From CAYZAK01 sp964476445 (GTDB taxonomy: Bacteria > CG03 > SLGR01 > JAGXOG01), in the NCBI GenBank assembly GCA_964476445.1, contig CAYZAK010000034.1:1-20315 (forward strand): 20,315 bases of DNA, read 5' to 3'. A program made the translations under genes and the position numbers. The stretch's first letter is position 1; the number at the start of each line of letters is the position of its first letter. The notes under the pieces were generated by a model, which searched no databases, was not told the DNA's origin, and saw only the letters and a program-made list of their open reading frames with translations. Positions 7,650 to 13,680 of this stretch are shown piece after piece.

Positions 7650-8020
7650 ATCCTAAAAAATACCAAAAAGGAGACCATGTTTACATACACTGGAAGGACG
7701 GGACAAAGGAGGTAAAGAAAATTAAAAAAAACAAAAAAAACAAAAAAAACACAAAGCTTAAAATTAATATAGATGAAGAAACAGCTATGGGGAAATATGT
7801 AAATATAGGCTCGGTTAACCATAAACGGGAAGAGTTTATTCTAGATTTTATATTTTTACCACCGGGTACAAACAAGGGTAAAGTCCGGTCACGGCTTATA
7901 ACTTCTCCCGGACATGCCAAAAGGCTGCAAAAAGCTCTTCAGGAAAATATAAAAAGATATGAAAAAAAATACGGTAAGATTTCCGATACAAAAAGTCCTG
8001 AAAAGCAGATTGGGTTTTAA
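7646..8020 (+). CDS. DUF3467 family protein (5' end uncertain)
   Basis: The C-terminal two thirds match DUF3467, a small family of unknown function. The characteristic stretches are EEFILDFIFLPPG and SPGHAKRLQKALQENI. From ATG 7646 the product is 124 residues. Its first 25 residues are not typical of the family, whose members usually begin shortly before an LKINIDEETA-type segment. A perfect Shine-Dalgarno sequence (AAAGGAGGT, 7705-7713) lies inside the frame. Seven nt after it comes an in-frame ATT (7721), which would give a normal-length protein of 99 residues beginning with three KKN repeats. So the true start may be ATT 7721, or an ATG that mutated to ATT. Confidence 0.7.
   Translation: MNPKKYQKGDHVYIHWKDGTKEVKKIKKNKKNKKNTKLKINIDEETAMGKYVNIGSVNHKREEFILDFIFLPPGTNKGKVRSRLITSPGHAKRLQKALQENIKRYEKKYGKISDTKSPEKQIGF
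7705..7713 (+). promoter_or_regulatory. Perfect Shine-Dalgarno sequence before an ATT codon
   Basis: AAAGGAGGT is the strongest ribosome-binding site in the window. It lies 7 nt upstream of ATT 7721, which is in frame with DUF3467. No ATG, GTG or TTG lies at a suitable distance. This decides that DUF3467 translation probably begins, or once began, at codon 7721-7723 rather than at ATG 7646. Confidence 0.55.
7724..7750 (+). repeat. Three perfect 9-bp tandem repeats (A8C) coding for KKN
   Basis: The unit of eight A and one C is repeated three times without error and encodes Lys-Lys-Asn three times. It starts directly after the candidate ATT start codon of DUF3467. Unit gain or loss would keep the frame, while slippage within an A8 run would break it. 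Confidence 0.9.
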
Positions 8021-8037
8021 AAATGGGCCCATACTGA

Positions 8038-8755
8038 ATGGACCAGATAATTGTATTTGTCCATAATAATAAGACTGCCGGAACAACTTTAAAATTTATT
8101 CTTCGGAATACCAATGGGCTTTTTCACTGTGATTATGCAAAGACAAAAATGCATGAAAGATTTAAATTTTGCCCGTAAAATATTTGTAAAAATAAAGAGT
8201 ATAGCCGGGCACAATCTTGTAGAATATACAAGATATCTAAAAGCTCAAAATATTTTTTTTATAACATTGCTGAGAGACCCCTTGATAAGATCTGCCTCCC
8301 GGTATCAGGATCATGTTCAAAGGGGTAACGAGTGACGGCCTTTTGAGGAATGGATTAAAGAGGAAAGGTTCCAAGCGGTAATGACAAAAAGAATTGCCGA
8401 GAAACCCGATTCTCAAAAAGCTTACAGGTTACTTAACGATCAATATCTTTTGGTGTGGCTGAGCAGGCGGTTCGATGAATTCGTAAAATTACTATATATT
8501 GTGGATCCGTACAGGATAAATATAAGATATCGTAAAAAACTTAAATCAAAAGAGAATACCATAAAAAACAGCTTGCTGTCTGCCATGAAAAATCCAAAAT
8601 TTCTAAACTGGTACAACCGGGAGGATTTAAAACTGTATAAAAGAGTTAGCCGGGAACTTTATCCTTCGTATCTGACAACCTACAATTCAGAATTAAAAAA
8701 AATCAGGAACGTACGACTTGAAAGAAAGATGCCCTTTAGACTAAAAAAAGATTGA
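8038..8755 (+). pseudogene. Sulfotransferase family pseudogene (frameshift and in-frame TGA)
   Basis: The N-terminal part from ATG 8038 reads IIVFVHNNKTAGTTLKFIL, carrying the sulfotransferase PAPS 5'-phosphosulfate loop (KTAGTTL). That frame ends at TAA 8176. Homology continues one nucleotide over, in the frame of 8114-8335 (SIAGHNL, then LRDPLIRSASRYQDH, the second PAPS-binding motif), until an in-frame TGA at 8333-8335. After the TGA the same frame continues as RPFEEWIKEERF through to 8755. A single extra base near the T run at 8167-8170 would explain the shift. Intact, it would be about 238 residues and would transfer sulfate from PAPS to a glycan or other acceptor. The two lesions could be real decay or assembly error. 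Confidence 0.75.
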
Positions 8756-8825
8756 GCAATATGTACAATAAAGGAATATACAGGCAGACGATAAAATTCA
8801 GCGTATTTGGAAAACGGGGTCTGAA

Positions 8826-9176
8826 ATTGATAAGATAAATTTTAAAAACTTAACCGCGGCCGTTCTGTGGGCCGGATTCATATTTTATCTTTCTTCGGTT
8901 CCTTCATTAAAATCTCCTTTTGGAATATGGGATTTATACTTTAGAAAACCTGCTCACATAGGAATTTATTTTATACTCTATATCCTAGTTTACACCAGTT
9001 TTAGAGAGGATAATTCCAAAACCCGTGTGCTGGCTTTAATATACCACCAGAGTTTTGTCCCCGGTCGACATATGAGTATGTACGATATGATTTTCAACTG
9101 GATCGGATGTTTTTCGGGCTATGCTCTTATGTATTTAAAATATAAAGATTTTTGGTTGTTTAGGAAGTTTACATAA
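8826..9176 (+). pseudogene. VanZ-like membrane protein remnant
   Basis: The frame ending at TAA 9174-9176 reads like VanZ. An N-terminal membrane helix (AAVLWAGFIFYLSSVP) is followed by a KPAHIGIYFILYILVY helix, then HQSFVPGRHMSMYDMIFNW and a last helix. Two things are wrong. The frame is open from 8772, but no ATG, GTG or TTG precedes the first helix; ATT 8826 or a frameshift from ATG 8761 are the only options. Also, RVLALI is joined directly to YHQSFVPGR, whereas VanZ proteins normally have about ten more residues there, including an acidic DE pair just before HQ. I therefore call it a remnant. The coordinates are the likely coding extent. Confidence 0.65.
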
Positions 9177-9191
9177 AAAAAGGAGGTCAAA

Positions 9192-9497
9192 GTGAAAGAT
9201 ATTCACGATATTTTTAAAGAATTTAAAGAAGAGTTCCCCGGGGTATACCAGAAACATGCCCGGCTGGGTAAAGAGATACATATGGAAAGCGGGCCTCTCG
9301 AGGATAAGACCAGGTGGCTTATAAAAATAGCCATTTCCGGGGCCAGTGGTCATCATCGGGCGTTGAAGACCCATATTGAAAAAGCCCGGGAAGCGGGAGT
9401 CTCCGAAGAAGAAATTAAGCAGGTTATTTTAATGTTAATTTCAACCTGTGGTTTTCCTACTGCAATGGAAGCTTACAGTACATATAAAACCAAATAA
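9192..9497 (+). CDS. Carboxymuconolactone decarboxylase (AhpD-like) family protein
   Basis: This 101-residue, all-helical protein matches the CMD family. The core helix pair is IKIAISGASGHHRALKTHIEKA, followed by GVSEEEIKQVILMLISTCG. Family members include gamma-carboxymuconolactone decarboxylase and the AhpD peroxidase. The AhpD CxxC pair is absent: its place is taken by SGHHRALKTH. Thiol peroxidase activity is therefore unlikely, and the activity is unknown. The start is GTG 9192, set by AGGAGG at 9181-9186 with ideal spacing. It begins 15 nt after the VanZ remnant and is followed by a 200-nt gap. Confidence 0.85.
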   Translation: MKDIHDIFKEFKEEFPGVYQKHARLGKEIHMESGPLEDKTRWLIKIAISGASGHHRALKTHIEKAREAGVSEEEIKQVILMLISTCGFPTAMEAYSTYKTK

Positions 9498-9500
9498 AAA

Positions 9501-9613
9501 ACAGCACTTTAAAAAATACACAGTTATTTCATTTTTGGAAAACAGCTGTTGGAAATCATAAAACCCACTTAACCGGTAGTTATTTATAAGAAAATAAAGG
9601 ATAAAACAGCGCT
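9501..9613 (+). repeat. Three ACAGC motifs with short palindromes in a 200-nt gap
   Basis: ACAGC occurs at 9501, 9542 and 9606. The second copy lies in the perfect palindrome AACAGCTGTT (9541-9550). The third lies in CAGCGCTG (9606-9613). These could be operator half-sites before the phosphoesterase gene at 9698, or chance. Confidence 0.25.
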
Positions 9614-9697
9614 GAAAATAGAGCACTGTATTTTGAATATTAAAATATATAAAAAAATACAACTCATGGATACTGATAAATAAAAATAAAAATATCA

Positions 9698-10165
9698 ATG
9701 GCAGAATTTGTGGTACATAAACACCGGACTAACCGGATTCATTATGATTTTAGACTAGAAATTGGAGGGGTTCTTAAAAGTTGGATTGTACCCCGGGGGC
9801 CAACAGTAGATCCGTCGGCAAAAAGGCTGGCTGTAGAAACTGATGAATATCCCTTATCTTATATACATTTTGAAAATATGTCCTCTGACAAATCCGGTGA
9901 AATAATTATCTGGGATAGAGGAAAGTATAAAATTTACCCGGAAGATGAGTACCAGGATATCCAAAAACAGTACCGGGAAGGTTCTATCCATGTAAAATTG
10001 GAGGGTAAAAAATTAAAAGGAGGCTACCGTTTTATAAAACCGGACTGGCCAGGCTGGAAGACAAAATGGCTACTGGTTAAAAGTGCAGATAAATATTTAT
10101 CGTACGATGAAAATATTTTAAAAACCCGGCCGGGATCAGTGGTGAGCTTAAGAAGGATAAAATAA
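9698..10165 (+). CDS. Stand-alone LigD-type 3'-phosphoesterase domain protein
   Basis: The 155-residue protein is a single DNA polymerase/ligase 3'-phosphoesterase domain, the end-healing part of the LigD non-homologous end-joining enzyme. It has HKHRTNRIHYDFRLE (H9, H15, D17, R19), GVLKSWIVPRGPTVDP, KRLAVETDEYPLSY and WDRGKY. H9, H15, D17 and R19 fall on the metal and phosphate ligands His42, His48, Asp50 and Arg52 of the Pseudomonas enzyme. The residue that should match His84 is Y51, while Y55 matches Tyr88. The usual glycine-rich GxYGAG stretch before the WDRG motif is also absent. Ku and ligase or polymerase domains are not in the window. The start ATG 9698 has no Shine-Dalgarno sequence and no clear promoter. 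Confidence 0.85.
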   Translation: MAEFVVHKHRTNRIHYDFRLEIGGVLKSWIVPRGPTVDPSAKRLAVETDEYPLSYIHFENMSSDKSGEIIIWDRGKYKIYPEDEYQDIQKQYREGSIHVKLEGKKLKGGYRFIKPDWPGWKTKWLLVKSADKYLSYDENILKTRPGSVVSLRRIK

Positions 10166-10210
10166 TAGAATGAAACTTTTTTGTAGTTTGAACTGTCTAA
10201 TAAGTAAAAG

Positions 10211-10774
10211 ATGGATATAAGAGTGGACGATTTAACTGTAAAAAAAGCCCTGGCCGGTGATAGGGTGGCCTTTAAAACGATATACAATGAATACAAAGAT
10301 TTTGTATGGAATTTAGCTATAAAGTACACCGGCTCTGAAAATATAGCCGAAGATGCGGTCTCCGAAGTTTTTATCCGACTTTTCAAAAAACTGGAGACAT
10401 TTAATTTTAGATCCTCGTTTACAACCTGGTTTTATAGATTGGCGGTTAATACTATTTTAAATTACTCAGTAAAAGAAAGTCGCCGAAAAACTTTGTCAAT
10501 AAAAAATATGCAGATACAGGAAAAAGCAGCTGATAATAAGTTGAGGAGGTTGGAAAATAAAGAGATTATTGATAATCTTTTGAACCAGCTGTTGCCGGAA
10601 GAACGGATAATAATAATATTAAGGGAGATAGAAGGGTTTAGTTACAAAAAAATTTCTGACAGTTTGGATATGAAATTAGGCACTGTAAAGACCAAAATAT
10701 ACCGTACCAGAAATAAACTTCGGAAAATTTATACCAGTGAATATGAAGAGGATTTTCCGTCGGGGAGAAAATAA
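10211..10774 (+). CDS. ECF-type RNA polymerase sigma factor
   Basis: The 187-residue protein has the two-domain ECF layout. Region 2 covers about residues 22-95, with the -10-binding segment around AEDAVSEVFIRLFKKL and SFTTWFYRLAVNTI. Region 4 covers about 125-178, with a helix-turn-helix: LPEERIIIILREIEGFSYKK and GTVKTKIYRTRNKLRK. It should direct RNA polymerase to a small stress regulon. The next gene, an anti-sigma factor, starts on the last base of its stop (TAATG), and an LTXXQ protein follows. This is the standard layout of an autoregulated envelope-stress module. No Shine-Dalgarno site or convincing promoter is visible before ATG 10211. Confidence 0.92.
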   Translation: MDIRVDDLTVKKALAGDRVAFKTIYNEYKDFVWNLAIKYTGSENIAEDAVSEVFIRLFKKLETFNFRSSFTTWFYRLAVNTILNYSVKESRRKTLSIKNMQIQEKAADNKLRRLENKEIIDNLLNQLLPEERIIIILREIEGFSYKKISDSLDMKLGTVKTKIYRTRNKLRKIYTSEYEEDFPSGRK

Positions 10775-11253
10775 TGAAAGGGTGTTCCAAAAAAAAATTA
10801 AATAAATATATTGACGATGAATTTTCTGAAAAGAACGCTGCAGGTGTTCAAGAGCATATTGAAAATTGTCCGGATTGCCGGAAATTTATTCGGGAATTAA
10901 AGATAATAAAGCAACATTTCCGGCAATCCTGTAAATCTACTCCGCCAAAAAAAGTTTGGGAAAATATTGAGCGGAGTATAGAAAAAGATAAAATAATTGA
11001 GAAACTGGAGGACCCCTTAATAATTTCCTGGCCCGCCGTAGTAGCTTTAGGGGTATTGATTTTTGGAATAGTACTGGGAACCAGTCAGAAAAGTAACGGA
11101 AATGAGTTAGAAAAATATATAGTTAAACAGTTAAGTTATTATGAAGAAGAAGCTTTAATATCAACCTGGGATGGTGATATTGTTGAAGAGGAGAAGACAG
11201 TTGTAGATTACTTTTTAGAAGGTAACTACTGGGAGGAAATAATTTATGAATAA
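10774..11253 (+). CDS. Membrane anti-sigma factor with zinc-finger (zf-HC2) domain
   Basis: The N-terminal 50 residues form an anti-sigma zinc-finger domain, with C4 and H28-x3-C32-x2-C35 (HIENCPDC) as likely zinc ligands. One hydrophobic helix at residues 83-102 (WPAVVALGVLIFGIVLG) would anchor it in the inner membrane. The acidic C-terminal tail of about 55 residues would then be outside the cytoplasm. It overlaps the sigma gene by 1 nt, so it is very likely the cognate inhibitor. The periplasmic tail is the likely signal-sensing or proteolysis-target part. It is 159 residues in total. Confidence 0.88.
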   Translation: MKGCSKKKLNKYIDDEFSEKNAAGVQEHIENCPDCRKFIRELKIIKQHFRQSCKSTPPKKVWENIERSIEKDKIIEKLEDPLIISWPAVVALGVLIFGIVLGTSQKSNGNELEKYIVKQLSYYEEEALISTWDGDIVEEEKTVVDYFLEGNYWEEIIYE

Positions 11254-11731
11254 GTTAAAAGTATTCTTTTTAGTTGGAACAGTTTATATGTTTTGTGCAG
11301 GACTGGGCTTTACATCGGGTCGGCAACCGGATGGGGAAGGCGAAGGCAAAAATAGAGTGAGAGCGGTGAGAAAAGGAACTGCCCCTCATTTAGGATTAAT
11401 TAAAAAGCTGGATTTAACCGAAAATCAAAAAGAAAGATTACGGACCCAAAAGCATCAGCATGAAAGACAAAAAATGGAATTGCAATCCGACTTGCGTTTA
11501 AAACAGAAAGATTTACGGTTTGAGCTTTCTCAAAAGGAACTGAACGATAACAGAATAGATAGTTTAGTTTCAGAAATAGCAGGTTTACAGAGGGAGATTT
11601 TATTGCACAGAGTAAAATCTTTAAAAGAGTTTAAGGCTATTTTAACCGATGAACAGTGGGAAGAACTGAGAAGTTTAAGAATGTTTCCGATGGGCGACCG
11701 AAAGAGAGGACCGGAAAGAGATAAAGAATAA
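11246..11731 (+). CDS. Exported LTXXQ (Spy/CpxP/ZraP-like) protein
   Basis: The 161-residue product begins with a signal peptide (MNKLKVFFLVGTVYMFCAG, cut perhaps near residue 24). The mature part is a charged, all-helical protein with two LTXXQ motifs, LTENQ and LTDEQ, flanking about 75 residues. This is the hallmark of the Spy/CpxP/ZraP periplasmic chaperone and metal-stress family. Its ATG lies 8 nt inside the anti-sigma gene, behind GGGAGGA. It is probably co-expressed with the sigma and anti-sigma pair and could be their target, or their feedback or sensor partner. Which stress (misfolding, metal, other) is not shown. Confidence 0.85.
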   Translation: MNKLKVFFLVGTVYMFCAGLGFTSGRQPDGEGEGKNRVRAVRKGTAPHLGLIKKLDLTENQKERLRTQKHQHERQKMELQSDLRLKQKDLRFELSQKELNDNRIDSLVSEIAGLQREILLHRVKSLKEFKAILTDEQWEELRSLRMFPMGDRKRGPERDKE

Positions 11732-12102
11732 AAAAAGTTTAGACTAGAGAATCTTTACCGTATTTTTTATAGGACAGAGCATAATATTTAAGAACAGGGG
11801 GTTATTTTTCAGTCGCTCTTATTTGAGATCATGCAGGTCTCGTATGTGTATGAAATATATCGATTATAGAGCCACCAGCATGAAGATCATAAGATTTTAT
11901 TTAGTTATAACGAAAGAGTTCAATGAAATTAAATTTTCATTTGGTGTCCCCTTCCATTAAAATAAAAAATTTGTACGGTAATTTTAGAATTCGGGCAATT
12001 GGCATAATCTAAAATAAACCCGTACAGAGGGGACCCTTTATTATTGAATGTAATATTATTACAATTACTTATTATGGATATCAGTAAAAAAATAAATTTA
12101 GA
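11732..12102 (+). other. Gene-free region of 371 nt with an inverted repeat
   Basis: No recognisable gene lies here. One frame stays open for about 70 codons and ends at TAA 11959-11961. It contains several internal ATGs, but the translation (for example YRATSMKIIRFYLVITKE) matches nothing I know, and it has no Shine-Dalgarno site. The second half carries the imperfect inverted repeat described separately and a small palindrome, GTAATATTATTAC (12050-12062). No clear promoter is seen before the gene at 12103. Confidence 0.5.
11943..12034. repeat. Imperfect inverted repeat of about 90 nt (possible MITE or REP-like hairpin)
   Basis: Three arm pairs nest in order. GTCCCCT (11946-11952) pairs with AGGGGAC (12028-12034). 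TGTACGG (11972-11978) pairs with CCGTACA (12020-12026). ATTTTAGA (11981-11988) pairs with TCTAAAAT (12008-12015). A 19-nt centre holds CAATTG. The left arm carries an extra AT-rich segment of about 19 nt. The ordered, nested layout is unlikely by chance. It may be a miniature transposable element, a REP-type hairpin or a regulatory RNA structure. Confidence 0.55.
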
Positions 12103-12933
12103 ATGAATTATTTTAGCGTAATAATTCCCACTTATAACCGCAGAGATTTTTTACCTAAGGCTGTAGACTCTGTTTTAAACCAGAGTTTTAAAGATTTGGA
12201 GTTAATAGTAGTAGATGACGGCTCTACGGACGGCACCGGGCATATGCTAAAAAATTATAAGGATGAGAGATTAATTTACCTTAGACAGGAAAACGGCGGG
12301 GTTAGCCGGGCCCGAAACAGAGGACTTGAACAGGCGATGGGAAGGTACATAGCTTTTCTTGATTCCGATGACTGGTGGTTAAAAGATAAACTTAAAAAAA
12401 CCAGGGAAACAATTGATCATAATCCTGGATACAATATCTTTCATACCCAGGAAAAATGGTACCGGAACGGCCAAATTTTAAATCAGAAAAAGAAGCACCG
12501 TAAACCGTCCGAATATGTATTTAAAAGATGCTTGAGATTATGCTGTATAAGTATATCAACGTCGGTTGTGAAAAGGGATATTTTTAAAGAAGTAGGAGTA
12601 TTTGACGTTAACTTCCCGGCCTGTGAGGACTATGATTTCTGGCTCAGGGTGGCGGCCCGGTATCCGGTATATTTAATTGACCGGGTTTTGACCGAAAAGG
12701 AAGGGGGGCATTCAGACCAGCAGTCCCGTAAATATATGGGAATGGACCGGTTTAGGGTTAAGGCAATAACCAAACTAATGGATAGCGGAATACTGTCCCA
12801 AAAGCAGTATAGAGAAGCCTTTACAGAGTTAAAACGAAAATGTAAAATATACGCAAACGGGTGTTTTAAAAGAGATAAACAAGAAGAGGGTCAGAAATAT
12901 ATTAAAATTATAGATAATTATGCTCCAAAATAA
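12103..12933 (+). CDS. Glycosyltransferase family 2 protein
   Basis: The 276-residue GT-A fold enzyme transfers a sugar from a nucleotide donor. It has the N-terminal VIIPTYNR, VVDDGSTDGT (V36 to T45), the metal and nucleotide-binding DSDD (D87-D90) and, in the acceptor half, CEDYDFW (E175 and D176, the likely base region). There is no membrane segment, so it probably works at the cytoplasmic face. The acceptor is unknown; cell-surface glycan or lipopolysaccharide-type synthesis is usual for such proteins. The start ATG 12103 lacks a Shine-Dalgarno sequence. The following nitroreductase gene overlaps its 3' end by 14 nt. Confidence 0.9.
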   Translation: MNYFSVIIPTYNRRDFLPKAVDSVLNQSFKDLELIVVDDGSTDGTGHMLKNYKDERLIYLRQENGGVSRARNRGLEQAMGRYIAFLDSDDWWLKDKLKKTRETIDHNPGYNIFHTQEKWYRNGQILNQKKKHRKPSEYVFKRCLRLCCISISTSVVKRDIFKEVGVFDVNFPACEDYDFWLRVAARYPVYLIDRVLTEKEGGHSDQQSRKYMGMDRFRVKAITKLMDSGILSQKQYREAFTELKRKCKIYANGCFKRDKQEEGQKYIKIIDNYAPK

Positions 12934-13636
12934 AATTAGCTTAATTTCGTTTTTCTGTTTTTTTATAGTAATCGGGTGTGATGCCCGGCTAAATGGAGAG
13001 ATAAATATAAATATGGAAAACATTTTAGAACTGCCCAATCCCAATTTTACAGAGGCTAAAAATTTAGAACATAGTATTGGTGAAAGAAAATCTGTGAGGA
13101 GTTTTTCTGAAGAACCGCTTACCCTTCAGGAAGTCTCTAACATACTCTGGGCCGCCGGCGGAGTAAAAGAGGCCGGGCTGGATGCCATGACTGCGGCGAC
13201 CAGAACATTTCCGTCGGCTGGGGCCTGTTATCCTCTTGAATTTTATATAGTAACAGGGGAAAACTCAGTTAAAGATTTAGACCCGGGAGTATATTACTAC
13301 GATCCCGAAAAAAACGCTTTAAATAAAATAGAAACCGGAGATCGCCGGGGGGAGTTATCCCGTGCCGCCATGGGACAGAAGGTAATAAGAGATGCCCCGG
13401 TTAATGTGGTTATAACAGCTTACTATGAAAGAACTACTCAGAGATACGGTCAGCAAAGGGGAACAAGATACGTTCATATGGATGCCGGACATTCCGGACA
13501 GAATATTTATCTGGCTGCAGAATCGCTGAATTTAGGGACCGTAGCTATAGGCGCTTTTAATGATTCCGGTGTAGCTGAAGTGCTTAACACCGACCGGGAA
13601 ACCCCCCTCTATATTTACCCTGTCGGTAAACAGTAA
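12920..13636 (+). CDS. SagB/ThcOx-type nitroreductase with lipoprotein signal
   Basis: The 238-residue flavoprotein of the nitroreductase superfamily is of the SagB-type oxidoreductase group. Family marks are the FMN-binding RKSVRSF (R56-F62), the segment FPSAGACYPLEFYIV and, near the C terminus, LNLGTVAIGAFND. Unusually, it begins with a basic residue and hydrophobic stretch ending in a lipobox, V-I-G-C20, followed by D21. It should therefore be a membrane-anchored lipoprotein outside the cytoplasm. In proteobacteria Asp at +2 marks inner-membrane retention, but whether that rule holds here is unknown. It overlaps the glycosyltransferase by 14 nt. The substrate is unknown. No peptide precursor is seen, so a SagB-like azole-forming role is not supported. 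Confidence 0.85.
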   Translation: MLQNKISLISFFCFFIVIGCDARLNGEININMENILELPNPNFTEAKNLEHSIGERKSVRSFSEEPLTLQEVSNILWAAGGVKEAGLDAMTAATRTFPSAGACYPLEFYIVTGENSVKDLDPGVYYYDPEKNALNKIETGDRRGELSRAAMGQKVIRDAPVNVVITAYYERTTQRYGQQRGTRYVHMDAGHSGQNIYLAAESLNLGTVAIGAFNDSGVAEVLNTDRETPLYIYPVGKQ

Positions 13637-13680
13637 TATCCTTTATTGGAATAATATTTTGGAATAGTTCATATCATTTA

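Noticed and set aside
7646..7720. Genuine 25-residue N-terminal extension of DUF3467
   Set aside because: It is not typical of the family, and a much better ribosome-binding site lies just downstream; kept only as an alternative start.
8333..8335. In-frame TGA as a selenocysteine codon in the sulfotransferase
   Set aside because: No convincing SECIS-like hairpin follows, sulfotransferases do not need a selenocysteine there, and a second lesion lies upstream in the same gene.
9498..9697. Small gene or tiny upstream frame (ATG 9666, five codons)
   Set aside because: No Shine-Dalgarno site and no sign of conservation; most likely chance.
9698..10165. Complete non-homologous end-joining locus
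   Set aside because: Only the phosphoesterase-type domain is present; Ku, ligase and polymerase domains are absent from the window.
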